Assembly (NCBI GenBank): GCA_033977085.1
Contig: CP138906.1
Span: forward strand, 248,001-312,000
Length of the DNA stretch: 64,000 nucleotides
From: Apirhabdus apintestini
Lineage (GTDB): Bacteria; Pseudomonadota; Gammaproteobacteria; Enterobacterales; Enterobacteriaceae
Reading direction: 5' to 3'
Shown: in pieces, positions 1 through 10,632 of the stretch
How the letters are laid out: each line of letters begins with the position of its first letter
How positions within the stretch are numbered: position 1 is the stretch's first letter
Notes under the pieces: generated by a model
Databases searched by the model: none
What the model was told of the DNA's origin: nothing
Seen by the model: only the letters and a program-made list of their open reading frames with translations
Program-made: the position numbers and the translations under genes

Positions 1-747
1 GTCCGTATGCAGTTTGCGGCAGTTCATCACGTAGTGGTAAAGGGCTTCATCAAGCGGTGCCATTAACCGGCAACAGGCATCCACCCAGTTGGAGAGCAGC
101 GCACGACTCAGCTCCACGCCCTGACGGGCAAAGATTTCAGTCTGACGATACAGCGGCAGGTGTTCGCAGTATTTCCCAGATAATACCCGCGCCAGCAGAC
201 CCGGCCCGGCGATCCCGCGATCGATGGGACGTGATGGCGCGGGGGCTTCAACGATACAGTCGCATCTGACGCAGGCCTTTTTCACTCTGACCGTGCGGAT
301 CACTTTCAGGGCGCTGGAGACCAGTTCCAGCTGCTCAGCGCTGACTTCGCTGAGGTACTCCATACCGTTGCCACATTCCGGACAGCAGGTTTCCGCAGGC
401 TCCAGCCGGTGTATCTCGCGGGGAAGGTGTTCCGGTAACGGGCGAAGATGGCGGGACTGACGCAGCTGACGAGGGACCTGTGGATCGTTATCCCGACCGT
501 TGTAACGATCGCTTCGCTGCTCCTGCTGTTTCAGCAGGGCTTCAGCCTCTTCAACCTGCTGGCGCAGTTTTTCTATCTGTGCCCGGAGATGCTCGATTTC
601 GCGTTCTTCATTCTCGATTTTCTCTTCAGCGCGGGCCAGCGCCGAACGCAGGAACGACTCAGTCTCTGCAACGAGGCTGAGTTGATTGTCTTTCTGGCGA
701 AGCGCGTCTTCCAGCGCAGCGATACGGGCGAGATAGTCCTGACTCAT
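1..747 (-). CDS. tnpC: IS66 transposase TnpC, N-terminal 249 residues (runs off the window)
   Basis: Translating the minus strand from the ATG at 747 gives an uninterrupted 249 codons to the window edge. The first ~75 residues are a leucine- and glutamate-rich coiled coil typical of the IS66 TnpC N-terminus. A zinc-binding segment follows, with CCPECG at about residues 127-132 and a CVRC pair further on. After it come the conserved IS66 segments KYCEHLPLYRQ and LLSNWVDACCRLMAPLDEAL. The DDE catalytic core lies beyond the window. TnpC is the DDE transposase of the family. It starts about 30 bp downstream of the tnpB stop. Identity as IS66 TnpC is very secure; whether the gene is complete cannot be seen. 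Confidence 0.9.
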   Translation of the reverse strand, partial: MSQDYLARIAALEDALRQKDNQLSLVAETESFLRSALARAEEKIENEEREIEHLRAQIEKLRQQVEEAEALLKQQEQRSDRYNGRDNDPQVPRQLRQSRHLRPLPEHLPREIHRLEPAETCCPECGNGMEYLSEVSAEQLELVSSALKVIRTVRVKKACVRCDCIVEAPAPSRPIDRGIAGPGLLARVLSGKYCEHLPLYRQTEIFARQGVELSRALLSNWVDACCRLMAPLDEALYHYVMNCRKLHTD

Positions 748-777
748 GACCCCATTTATAATGCGGTCATGGTCTTT

Positions 778-1128
778 TTACAACATTGTCAGTGAGTTAA
801 GACGTGCTGTTTTTGGCTGGCGCCAGTCCAGCTTATCGAGGAGCATGGCAAGTTGTGAGCGGGTGATGGCGATTTTGCCGTCGCGTACAGCAGGCCAGAT
901 GAACTGCCCTTCTTCCAGCCGTTTGGTAAACAGGTACAGGCCGTCCGCATCAGCCCAGAGGATCTTCACGGTGTCACCTTTGCGGCCACGGAAGATAAAC
1001 AGGTGCCCGGAGAACGGATTTTCCTCAAGTGTATGCTGTACCAGCTCGCCCAGACCATTGAAGGATTTACGCATGTCGGTGACGCCAGCAACCAGCCAGA
1101 TGCGGGTACCTGACGGGAGGGATATCAT
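778..1128 (-). CDS. tnpB: IS66 accessory protein TnpB (Orf2)
   Basis: This 116-residue protein is the second gene of the IS66 element. It carries family signatures: VTDMRKSFNGL near the N-terminus, a central GHLFIFRGRKGD and the segment KILWADADGLYLFTKRLEEG. TnpB is required together with TnpA and TnpC for efficient IS66 transposition, but its biochemical role is not settled. Its start codon overlaps the tnpA stop by four bases, the usual coupled arrangement in these elements. Length and sequence match intact family members and no lesion is visible. Confidence 0.92.
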   Translation of the reverse strand: MISLPSGTRIWLVAGVTDMRKSFNGLGELVQHTLEENPFSGHLFIFRGRKGDTVKILWADADGLYLFTKRLEEGQFIWPAVRDGKIAITRSQLAMLLDKLDWRQPKTARLNSLTML

Positions 1129-1538
1129 TGACGTCTCCCGGTCAGCTCGCGAAGCAGCACGGCCAGCAACTCCGGTGACGGGTTCTCCAGTGTCATTTTT
1201 CCGTGGCGGAACTCAACACAACAGGAGGTGGCATTCAGCGCTGAGAACTGACCCGGGTCAGTATTCGTCTCACCTGTTGGCGCCGGATCAGATATCACTT
1301 CGACAGGCAGCATAGTCGATGATGGTGACTATTCGACTGTTGCCGGAAGGCGGCGTGATATACGGCCTTCATCCTGCCACAGACGTAGCCATTTAAAGAT
1401 GACGTTATCGTTGATACCGTTTTCGCGAGCAATCTGAGCAACGCAGGCACCGGGGCGGGAGGCCAGTTCGACCATACGAAGCTTGAAGTCATTGGGATAA
1501 TTTTTACGGGGTTCTTTTCGCCAAGATTGGGATTCCAT
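1125..1538 (-). pseudogene. tnpA: IS66 TnpA with an in-frame amber codon
   Basis: The first IS66 gene encodes a small helix-turn-helix DNA-binding protein. Residues ~17-58 contain the HTH core VAQIARENGINDNVIFKWL. The frame stays the same over the whole gene, but an in-frame TAG lies at 1329-1331. It splits the reading into 69 residues before the stop and a continuation that restarts at an ATG (1313) and ends in the usual tnpA C-terminus. A single CAG to TAG change would explain it. This differs from the frameshifts elsewhere in the window because no base is gained or lost. It may be a real inactivating mutation or a base-call error. Confidence 0.75.
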
Positions 1539-1578
1539 ACTTAGATGTCCGTCTGTAACAGGTGGGCGTCTAAGTTAC

Positions 1579-2136
1579 CAGTACTGGCTTAATGGCTACA
1601 CACGGCGCTGGCTTTACGCTTACTCTTTATCGTTGGCGGCAACGGTAGCGGTAAAACCACGCTGGCAAACTTGCTGGTGGGGATCTTCCCGCTGACAGCG
1701 GCCAACTGTGGCTGAATGGCAACCCCGTCGCGGCAGACGATCTGCAGCACTAGCGTCAGCACTTTTCAGTGATCTTCAGCGATTTCTTTCTGTTTGATGA
1801 TGTCGCGTTCGTCACCGATCGAACACAGGAGCAGGTTGAGCATCTTCTAGACGGACGCTTCTCTACCGTCGCACTCTCTCAGGGGCAGCGCAAAAGACTG
1901 GCTCTGTTGCAGAGCCTGGCTGGAGGACCGTCCGATCTATCTGTTTGATGAATGGGCCGCTGACCAGGATCCCGAGTTTAAGGCCGTTTTCTATCTCGAA
2001 CTGCTGCCGATGCTGAAAGCCGAAGGGGAAAACGGTGATCGCCATTACCCATGACGATCGCTATTTCCATCTGGCGGATCGGCTGATTAAGCTGGAGTCG
2101 GGCCCGATTGTCGAACACACTTCTCCGCCAGAGTGA
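1579..2136 (+). pseudogene. remnant of a YojI-like cyclic-peptide ABC exporter, truncated by IS66
   Basis: This is the C-terminal nucleotide-binding domain of an ABC exporter whose 5' part has been removed by the IS66 insertion. In shifting frames one reads a Walker A (GGNGSGKT), a signature-like segment (LSQGQRKRLALLQSLA), a Walker B (IYLFDEWAADQDPEF) and the H-loop (TVIAITHDDRYFHLADRL). The sequence DEWAADQDP is typical of the YojI/SyrD/PvdE group, which exports cyclic peptides and siderophore precursors. At least three frameshifts occur over 550 bp, so it cannot be functional. The stop is TGA at 2134-2136. The membrane domain should lie beyond the IS66 element, outside the window. Confidence 0.75.
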
Positions 2137-2343
2137 CAACGCTGCTCAGTTTTGGTTGCGGTCGCTGGTCCTGCTGGCAGAGCAATGTCACGGCGACCCG
2201 CATCCGGCGCGAAGCGTTTCAGTTCATCCCGCAATATTGCCTTTCATCCCCGCTTATTACCGTTCATCACATGCTGTAGTTTTTGCTGGCGACACTCCTT
2301 AGATTGAATGCCATTAATTCATGCATCTACAAGGGGAATGGCT

Positions 2344-3026
2344 ATGTTGTCATTTTCTAACATTAAAAAAGACTACAGGCTGGGGTCGCAAACGGTACAG
2401 GCATTAGGTGGCGTGAATGGCGAAATCCACCCGGGAGAAATGGTGGCGCTGTGCGGCCCATCGGGTTCCGGAAAAAGTACTCTGCTGAATATCCTGGGTA
2501 TGCTTGATATGAACTATCAGGGAAGTGCCTTAATTGATGGCACACCTTTTCCCCGCAAAGTGAAAGAAGCTACCGCATTACGCCGCAGCAGTCTGGGTTT
2601 TGTTTTTCAGCGTTTCAATTTAATTCCGGTAATGACAGCTATTGAAAATGTCGCTTATCCCTTAACGCTGAATAAATTCAGTACGAAAGTAAAAAAGAAA
2701 AAGCGGAACAAATGCTGGCGAAAGTCGGGCTGGAAGATTTTCTGCAATATCGTCCGGAGCGTTTGTCCGGGGGCCAGCAACAGCGTGTGGCGATTGCAAG
2801 AGCGTTAGTACATCAACCCCGGTTAGTGATTGCCGATGAGCCAACCGCCAGTCTGGACAGCCATTCCGCCAACACAATTATTCAGATCATGAAAACGCTC
2901 GGTCATGAAATGGGCACCACGTTCGTGATCGCCACGCATGACCCACGGATGGCAAGCCAATGCGACAGACATATTAATCTGGTTGATGGGCTTATCTCCT
3001 CTGAGGAGATTCAATGGAACGCCTGA
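2344..3026 (+). CDS. ABC transporter ATPase, LolD/MacB type (one frameshift)
   Basis: This is an ATPase subunit of about 227 residues. Walker A is CGPSGSGKST (about residue 37), the Q-loop region FVFQRFNLIPVMTA, the signature LSGGQQQRVAIARALV, Walker B RLVIADEPTASLD and the H-loop VIATHDPRMA. The insert after Walker A and the sequence around the signature fit the LolD/MacB/SalX group, which works with FtsX-like permeases. The start is ATG 2344, preceded by AAGGGGA. A one-base frameshift sits in the A-run at about 2690-2703; both sides align as one protein, so I take it as a homopolymer error. The stop overlaps the next gene by 13 bases. It heads an export module with the permease, LolA-like protein and beta-barrel that follow. 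Confidence 0.88.
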
Positions 3027-4272
3027 TGCCCATAAGTATTAAAAGCGCATGGCTCAACCTGCAACGTAATAGCCGGAGATCGACGCTGTCAATTCTGATT
3101 ATCGCCGTGGTAGTCTTTGCATTGTGTTGTATTGGCGGTTTTGGCCTGTATACCTATCAATCGCTGATGAAGGAAACGGCGATGAGCATAGGTCATATCA
3201 CGCTGAGTCAGCCGAACTATTTTGCGCAGGAAGAAGAGATACCGCTGGATAATGGCTTATCTGACTATTCCATGATTGGTAAAACACTAGTTTCAATTCC
3301 GGGAATTCATGCCATTCTGCCGCGAATTGAATTTAATGGCCTAATCAGCAACGGACGAAAATCGACAATTTATATGGGAACCGGAATTGATCCCAGGAAT
3401 TTGCCATTAAAGGTGAATTTCTGGCAATGAAATCCGGGAAGCCATTATCTCCCCAGCGTGACGATCCCGCAGCAAAAGAAGATCCTGAGGTGATGCTGGG
3501 CGCGAACCTCGCGCAAAACATGAAAGTGACCGTTGGCGATGTTGTGACACTGCTATCAACCACCACGGACGGTGTGCTTAATGCGATGGATTTCAAAGTA
3601 CAGAGCATTTTTTCTACCGGCGTTCCGGATCTTGATAAACGGCAGCTTTATATCAATATTGCCGCTGCGCAGGCGCTGCTTGCCACACATAAAGTCAGTA
3701 CGCTATCGGTCTATTTATTTGAAACACCCCAAACCCCGGCGTTACAAAAACAGATCGAAGCAAAACTTAATACCCTAAAACTGGCAGAGCCGGTGATCGC
3801 GATACCGTGGCAGAAATTAGCGGTCTTTTATGATGGCGTTAAAAATTTATACAACCGCATTTTCGCCATTATGGGTGGCGTAATGGCGCTGGTCGTCTTC
3901 GCCGCGCTATTTAACTCCATGACTATGTCGGTAACGGAAAGAACCCGTGAAATAGGCACGCTGGCTGCGCTCGGTACCTATCCACAGGAAATTATTCGCG
4001 GCTTTTTAGTGGAAGCGGGATTAATGGCAATGTGCGGATCAATTGTCGGCGGCGGATTATCCGCGGGGCTGGCGCTGTTATTAACGGTCGTTGATATCCG
4101 CATGCCGCCTGCGCCGGGCAGAACAGAAAGTTACCCGCTGAATATTTATTTCTCTGCGGAGCTGTTTATCAGCGTGGCGCTCGCCGTCGCCATTATTTGT
4201 TTTGTTGTAGCGTGGTTTGCCGCCCGAAAAGGTGTGAAGAAACCGATCATTGAGGCACTGATTTATGCGTAA
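3014..4272 (+). CDS. FtsX/MacB-type ABC permease (one frameshift)
   Basis: This is a permease of about 419 residues. One transmembrane helix lies near the N-terminus (about residues 26-48), then a ~220-residue periplasmic domain, then three C-terminal helices. The FtsX-domain segment SMTMSVTERTREIGTLAALG sits between the second and third helices, as in MacB/LolC/LolE. The start is ATG 3014, five bases after a GAGGAG ribosome site and overlapping the ATPase gene. A one-base loss at about 3400 (in CCAGGAATTTG) breaks the periplasmic domain; the two halves otherwise form one normal protein. Such permeases use ATP hydrolysis for mechanotransmission to periplasmic partners rather than classical transport. 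The overlap with the LolA-like gene downstream suggests joint function. Confidence 0.85.
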
Positions 4273-5012
4273 AATATCGGCATTGTTATTATCCGGTGGA
4301 ATTGCTTTATCCGCTCAGGCAGAAACAGTGGGACAGATGCTAATAAAAGCGGATCAATATCGTTCCAGAGAGCCTTATGCAAAAGTAACCACCGTGGTTA
4401 AGCTCTACCAAAATAATCGTACTCGATACGACCAGATTGTACGAGGTGTATATCCGGCCAATGCGCGAGTCATTGGTATTATTTAAATCGAAAGCCGAGG
4501 AGGGTCAGAAATTACTGATGCTCGGTGATAATTATTGGCTGTTGATGCCGCAAAGTCGTCGGCCAATCAGAATCACGCCCATACAAAAACTCCTTGGCAA
4601 TGCGTCCGTCGGTGATATTTCTACCCTCAACTGGAGCGAACATTATCAGGGAACGCTGCAGGGGGCGCAGGATATCGTGATACAAAATAAACACGTCATG
4701 GCGAATCACCTTGAGTTGACGGCAAAAACGGCAGGTGAAACCTACGCTAAAATTCAGTTATGGCTGGATGCAACGAATGATTTCCCGCTAAAAGCAGACC
4801 TCTATTTGCTATCACAAAAGATGGCGAAGCAGGCAATTTTTACTGCGGATAACCCGCTTCATCCGCAAAAAATAGTTTCGATGACATTACTGGATAGCAT
4901 ACAGCCGGAGAAACAAACGGTTATTGATTACCAGAATGTCGTGCCCTGGCAGCTGGATGAAAAATATTACAATCCGGCCTATTTAATCCAACAGCCAAGG
5001 GTAGATCTGTGA
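4265..5012 (+). CDS. LolA-like outer-membrane lipoprotein-sorting protein (one frameshift)
   Basis: This is a periplasmic protein of about 248 residues. A signal peptide ends in a plausible AQA-E cleavage site near residue 20. The mature part (VGQMLIKADQYRSREPYAKV, later GDNYWLLMPQSRRPIRITP) matches the COG2834 outer-membrane lipoprotein-sorting family, which has a LolA/LolB-like half-barrel able to carry lipids. A frameshift lies at about 4440. Reading continues in the new frame to TGA at 5010-5012. The start overlaps the permease stop by eight bases. Proteins of this family are often encoded beside FtsX-type permeases or RND proteins with an outer-membrane barrel, exactly the layout here. 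Shuttling of a lipid-like cargo across the periplasm is inferred. Confidence 0.75.
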
Positions 5013-6262
5013 CCGCTTCGGGTCGTCTATGTCTATTATCCATGCTGATTGTTGGCGCGCGGGCTGAAGCTAAATTCGATGTTAACTGGACATGGCAAAG
5101 CAGCTTTGAAAGTGAGCAATATCGCCACACGCTGTTAAACGACACGTCTGATGGGTCGATACAGTCTCTGGATTCGCTGGTCACGGCAACGGCTGAGTGG
5201 AACAGCGTAACCGGGACATTTGCCTTGGAAAGCAATAATCTTTTAACAACTGATAGACAGTCATCCGTTGCTAAGAAGTTGATTGTGCAGGAGTTATTTT
5301 GGCAGCCAGAAGCCGAACTGGCAGGTGTGCCGCTTGATTTGAGCATCGGGAAACAACGGCTGGACTGGGATGTCGGGTACGGATTTCGTCCCTGGATATT
5401 TTTAAGTCGTACGAGCGCAACCCGGTGGGGATACAGGTTGACGAAGGTGTTGGCGCGGTCACGGCATCCTGGTTTGATGGCGTCGGTCAATGGGAACTGG
5501 TGGCAACCGATGAGTCCTGGGCCTCAACCAATACGGATCAGGCCCGGCTAGCGGAAAAACAGCACGGCATCGGTCTTCGGCGCTATGCCCTTGTGGGGAA
5601 TACAGAACTGCAAGGGGTGATGTACTTTGATCAGGTTCATCACGGTACTGTTGGGGGTTCCGTCGTTGCGGTCGTGACGCCGGCGCTGGAGCTGCACTGG
5701 CTCGTTTGCTTATGCGCAGCGTTATCAGTCTTATAAGCAAGGCGATATGAATGAGCCGGTCAGGTGGGGAACAAATAATGATTCGTATCAATTTTTGTTG
5801 GGTTTCAATTGGGCCAATACCACGGGTTTGAATATTATCGGTGAATATTGGTACGACGGGCGTAGTTGGGATAAAAGTATGTGGAAGAAGGCATTTCAGC
5901 GCGCAGACGAACTCTCGCAGCATCCGGCAACAACAGGTTTGGCCAGCAGTTATTCATGGGGGCTGGACAATACCAGTTTAGTTGCACAGAACGTCATGCT
6001 GCACTTTAAGATGAATATGTCCGCTTTACATCCCAAATATTTGTGGCTTGAAAAATTAGAACCCAGCCTGGATTTACTGGTTTCGCCAACCGATGGTGGT
6101 CTGGTCGCAACCCCAAGGCTCTCATATCCGGTGTATGAGTCAGGAGAATCTGATATGAAGATTGAGTTGGCAAGCCGATTTTATACCGGTGCGGGAAATT
6201 CCGTGTATGCCAACATGCCGGATCGGGATTTGATTTTTATAAATCTTGAAGGAAATTTCTAA
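5009..6262 (+). CDS. outer-membrane beta-barrel protein of the export module (two frameshifts)
   Basis: This is a protein of about 417 residues with an N-terminal signal segment and a long run of alternating short aromatic-rich strands, for example FDVNWTWQSSFESEQYRH and LDLSIGKQRLDWDVGYGF. It ends LIFINLEGNF with a terminal phenylalanine, the usual outer-membrane insertion signal. It resembles barrel proteins of the DUF1302 kind in general layout, but I cannot assign it to a family. One-base frameshifts occur at about 5387 (CGTCCCTGG) and about 5695. It overlaps the LolA-like gene by four bases. As the last gene of the four-gene module it is the likely outer-membrane receiver or exit for the cargo. 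Confidence 0.65.
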
Positions 6263-6347
6263 TCAATATGATATAATTATTCTGAATAAAGCAGGAAAAT
6301 ATGAGTGGAAACTTCCACCATAATATAAAGCTAAAAGGACATTCGGG

Positions 6348-7432
6348 ATGCGCAGGCTATTACCAGTAAGCCAAAAGTTTCGCACTCAGCTAATACAAAT
6401 AAGTTTGTATTGTATGGGCGTTGTCGGAATACTCATCTTATTTGAATCGCCAGCAGATTTATCTCACAACTGGGCGTCCTTATTATTCAAAAAAATGATT
6501 ATTAGTTTTGGTTATGGTTACAGTGCCTTGTTCAGCGCATTGTTGCTGAGAAGGATGAAGCCATCACTGTCTGAAGCAAAAATTAAAGGTCTCTCTTTCA
6601 TCTGTTGCATCCTGTTTGGCAGCCTTAATGCCTATTTTTGGTTTAGCCCATTATCTTATAACGAAATCTTTCTGAATCAACGTTCGACGCTGGCCCCGGG
6701 TTTCATTCTGGCCATCGTGAGTTTCACTTTCTTTTATATCCATGAACAGAAATTAAAAGCGCAGAACGCGCTCGAAGTCGCCAGGCGCCAACAATCTGAA
6801 CAAAAGAAAGCGCTGGCATTAAGTCAACTCAAACGAGCTCCAGAGCCAAATAGAGCCGCATTTTCTTTTCAATACTATGGCGAATCTGGATGTCTTAATT
6901 GATAAAGATCCTGCGCTGGCAAAACTTTTACTGGTCAATTTGACGAACCTGTTACGCGGAGCCCTGAAAAAAATCGCAGTGATTTTGTGAATATTGATGA
7001 GGAACTGGCGCTAATCGATGCTTATTTATCTATCCAGCAAATAAGGCTCGGCGCACGTTTGGTTTACAAGATAAGGAATGAGTTCAGCGTCGGTGCTTTT
7101 TTATTCCGCCCATGCTAATTCAGCCGCTGGTTGAAAACGCCATTCGTCATGGTATCGAACCGCAACACCGAAGCGGATCTGTTGAAGTGACGGTGAAAAA
7201 AGAGGTCGAAGGCGCCTGTATCCAGGTTGCGGATAATGGCTACGGGTTTTCTATGGCACCCTCATCCGGCGGGCATGGTCTGGCGCTGGAGAATATCCGG
7301 CAAAGGCTGGATGCAATCTATATGGGAAAGGCACGGTTACGCATCAAAGAAAATCCAACTCAGGGCGTCACTGCTGAAATTTTCATCCCGCTAATAGTAA
7401 CCAATTCAACGCCGGAAATGCGCAATGACTAA
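6348..7432 (+). CDS. LytS-type sensor histidine kinase (three frameshifts)
   Basis: The N-terminal ~130 residues form four hydrophobic helices. A coiled linker follows, then the His_kinase domain with the phospho-acceptor motif IEPHFLFNT (about 6855-6882). The ATP-binding part reads MLIQPLVENAIRHG (N box), VADNGYGF (G1) and GHGLALENIRQRL (G2). This is the architecture of LytS, YpdA and BtsS kinases. Frameshifts lie at about 6835 (CGAGCTC where CAGCTC fits), in an A-run near 6970 and in a T-run near 7100. With these corrected the frame is open from ATG 6348 to TAA 7432. The stop overlaps the start of the response regulator, so the two genes form one unit. The stimulus is unknown. Confidence 0.82.
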
Positions 7433-8217
7433 AACCATAACCGCAATTATTGCTGACGATGAGCCTTTACTGAGATATCGAACTCAATAAAATGCTGGCA
7501 GATGTTTGGCCTGAGCTGGACATACTGGCCAGCTGTGAAAACGGGAAAGAAGCATTTGATGCCATCGCGGAAGAGCAGCCTGATATTGCCTTTCTGGATA
7601 TCCGTATGCCGGAAATGGATGGTATGACATTAATACGCCGGATCAGCCAGCTGGATAAATTTCCGTTAGTGGTATTTGTGACGGCCTACGATGAGTACGC
7701 CGTGCGGGCATTTGAAACCAATGCCATCGACTATTTGTTAAAACCGCTGAATGAAAAGCGGCTGGAACAATGTGTGTTGAAAATGAAGCAGCGGCTGAAT
7801 GAGACTACGGCAGACAAAACCACACCCGATCTGAATGCCTTATTCGAAAAGTTTCAGTCCTTTCTGCCCGTTGAGCATAAAAGTTATTTGAAATGGGTCC
7901 GAGTGCAAAAAGGCAAGGATATTGAATTAATTCATTATTCGGATATCCAGTTTTTTAAGGCGGAAGATAAGTACATATCGCTGTATAAGAAAAATAAAAC
8001 GCAGTCAGACATTTTCCTGTTGCGTGGTTCGCTGCGGGAACTGTTGCTACAGCTTGATCCGGACGAGTTCTGGCAGGTTCATCGCTCTGTTGTCGTCAAC
8101 GTTAATGCTATTGAAAAAATAAAACGAGACTATACCGGTAAGATTCAATTAATCATTGGTGGGCATGTGTTACAAGTTAGTCGGGCAATGCAGAACAAAT
8201 TTCTCTATAACATCTAA
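7425..8217 (+). CDS. LytTR-family response regulator (one frameshift)
   Basis: An N-terminal receiver domain has the acidic pair ADDEP, the phospho-acceptor Asp in FLDIRMPEMDG, and the conserved Thr and Lys in VTAYDEYA and LLKPLNE. It is followed by a LytTR DNA-binding domain (about residues 160-260, with IQFFKAEDKYISLY and WQVHRSVVVNVNAIEKI). The start is ATG 7425, overlapping the kinase gene. A one-base insertion at about 7472 (ATCGAACTC where CAGCTC or GAACTC fits) breaks the frame. Together with the LytS-type kinase it makes a two-component system placed between the export module and the biosynthetic operon. It is the likely local activator, an inference from position. Confidence 0.85.
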
Positions 8218-8647
8218 ATAATAAAAGACCAGAGATCGCGTTTACTGCTAAATGCACATTATTAATGCTGGTTATTAATCAGGAAAAAAGTGTATGGCAT
8301 AAAAATACCCATTACTGCAATAACTATATTTAATAATAACTTACGCCAGGTATTAGCAACTTTATTTGCGAAGATACCTGCGGATGATTATTACCTGAAT
8401 TACAGGTTATTTAATATCTGATCGTTAGTGGATATTAAATTCTTGTGATTGAATTTGTTTTGTTTTTTATTTGCCTGTAAATATTTTAAAGTAAAAGTAA
8501 TTGACTTTGTAAAACTAGATGATATTTTAAAACGTAATCAGACATTGCTTATTTATATAGTCTTCTCAGGGCTTGTGTTTGTATTGAGAATGGATGATTT
8601 AATTTTTGAGCAGCAATAGAGGATTCATGGTTACGCTTAAATATAAG
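8218..8647. promoter_or_regulatory. AT-rich intergenic region upstream of the biosynthetic operon, with a cut-off mini-ORF
   Basis: These 430 bases hold no full gene and are strongly AT-rich. An inverted repeat ACCTG-AATTA-CAGGT lies at 8393-8407. A possible translation start, GAGGATTC followed by ATG at 8627, lies 21 bases before the IS21 insertion. Rejoined to the sequence after the IS (10603 onwards, keeping one ATAAG), this frame runs across the start of the ketoreductase gene, so it may be a short leader peptide. The region should contain the operon promoter and LytTR target sites, but I cannot point to a confident promoter. Confidence 0.4.
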
Positions 8648-8733
8648 TGTTACCAACGGTGCAAAACTGATCCACCCCAGCGGTTGAAAACTGATCCAGG
8701 GGTTAATCTGCTCCTCTGAATACAGGGGAGCTT

Positions 8734-9752
<1,019 letters not shown>

Positions 9753-9756
<4 letters not shown>

Positions 9757-10534
9757 TGGTCGAACTACAACATCAACGGCTGATGGTGCTTGCTGAACAG
9801 CCCAGCTGGACAGCCTTATCGGCGCGGCGCCGGCACTGTCGCAACAGGCAGTGGATCAGGAATGGAGCTATATGGACTTCCTGGAGCACCTGCTACATGA
9901 GGAGAAACTGGCCCGGCATCAGCGTAAACAGGCGATGTACACGCGGATGGCAGCCTTCCCGGCGGTGAAGACGTTCGAGGAATACGACTTCACCTTCGCC
10001 ACCGGCGCACCTCAGAAGCAAATCCAGTCGCTGCGTTCCCTGAGCTTCATCGAACGTAACGAAAACATCGTGTTGCTGGGCCCCTCGGGCGTGGGGAAAA
10101 CACATCTGGCGATAGCCATGGGCTACGAGGCAGTACGGGCGGGCATCAAGGTTCGCTTCACAACAGCAGCGGACCTGCTGTTACAGCTGTCGACTTCCCA
10201 GCGTCAGGGGCGTTACAAAACGACACTCAATCGCGGTGTCATGGCCCCCAAACTGCTCATCATCGACGAAATAGGCTATCTGCCGTTCAGCCAGGAAGAG
10301 GCAAAGCTGTTCTTCCAGGTCATTGCCAAACGTTACGAAAAGAGCGCGATGATCCTGACCTCTAACCTGCCGTTCGGGCAGTGGGACCAGACGTTCGCGG
10401 GTGATGCAGCCCTGACATCGGCAATGCTGGACCGGATCTTACATCACTCACACGTAGTCCAGATAAAAGGAGAGAGCTATCGACTGAAGCAGAAACGAAA
10501 GGCCGGGGTTATAGCGGAAGCTAATCCTGAGTAA
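9753..10534 (+). CDS. istB: IS21 ATPase IstB, copy 1 (one frameshift)
   Basis: The AAA+ helper ATPase of IS21 elements has Walker A GPSGVGKTH, Walker B LLIIDEIGYLPF and a sensor region MILTSNLPFGQW. The start ATG 9753 overlaps the istA stop. A frameshift lies at about 9797: the sequence reads GAACAGCCCAGCTGG, where GAACAGCTCCAGCTGG would give the IS100-like residues EQLQLDSL. That is the loss of T from an AGCT. The same loss is seen in copies 2 and 3. Only the IstB of copy 4 reads through, by a compensating extra base. IstB binds the target DNA and activates IstA. Confidence 0.9.
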
Positions 10535-10632
10535 GCAAGGTGGATCAATATTAGACCGTTGGTGGTGACGGTAAGTGGATCACTTTTTACCCGTTGTTGA
10601 CAATAAGCAAGATATAAGCAAGGAGAAGTGTC

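Larger units (their letters stand above)
1..1578 (-). mobile_element. IS66-family insertion sequence, right part only
   Basis: The window opens inside an IS66-family element read on the minus strand. The three characteristic genes follow in order: tnpA (1125-1538), tnpB (778-1128) and the start of tnpC (747 downwards). The outer end is placed at about 1578, where the minus strand begins GTAAC and the flanking transporter remnant starts. IS66 elements usually begin with GTAA, which supports this boundary. The other end and the target duplication lie outside the window, so the exact end is inferred. The element is inserted in a YojI-like ABC transporter gene whose 3' part remains at 1579-2136. 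Confidence 0.85.
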
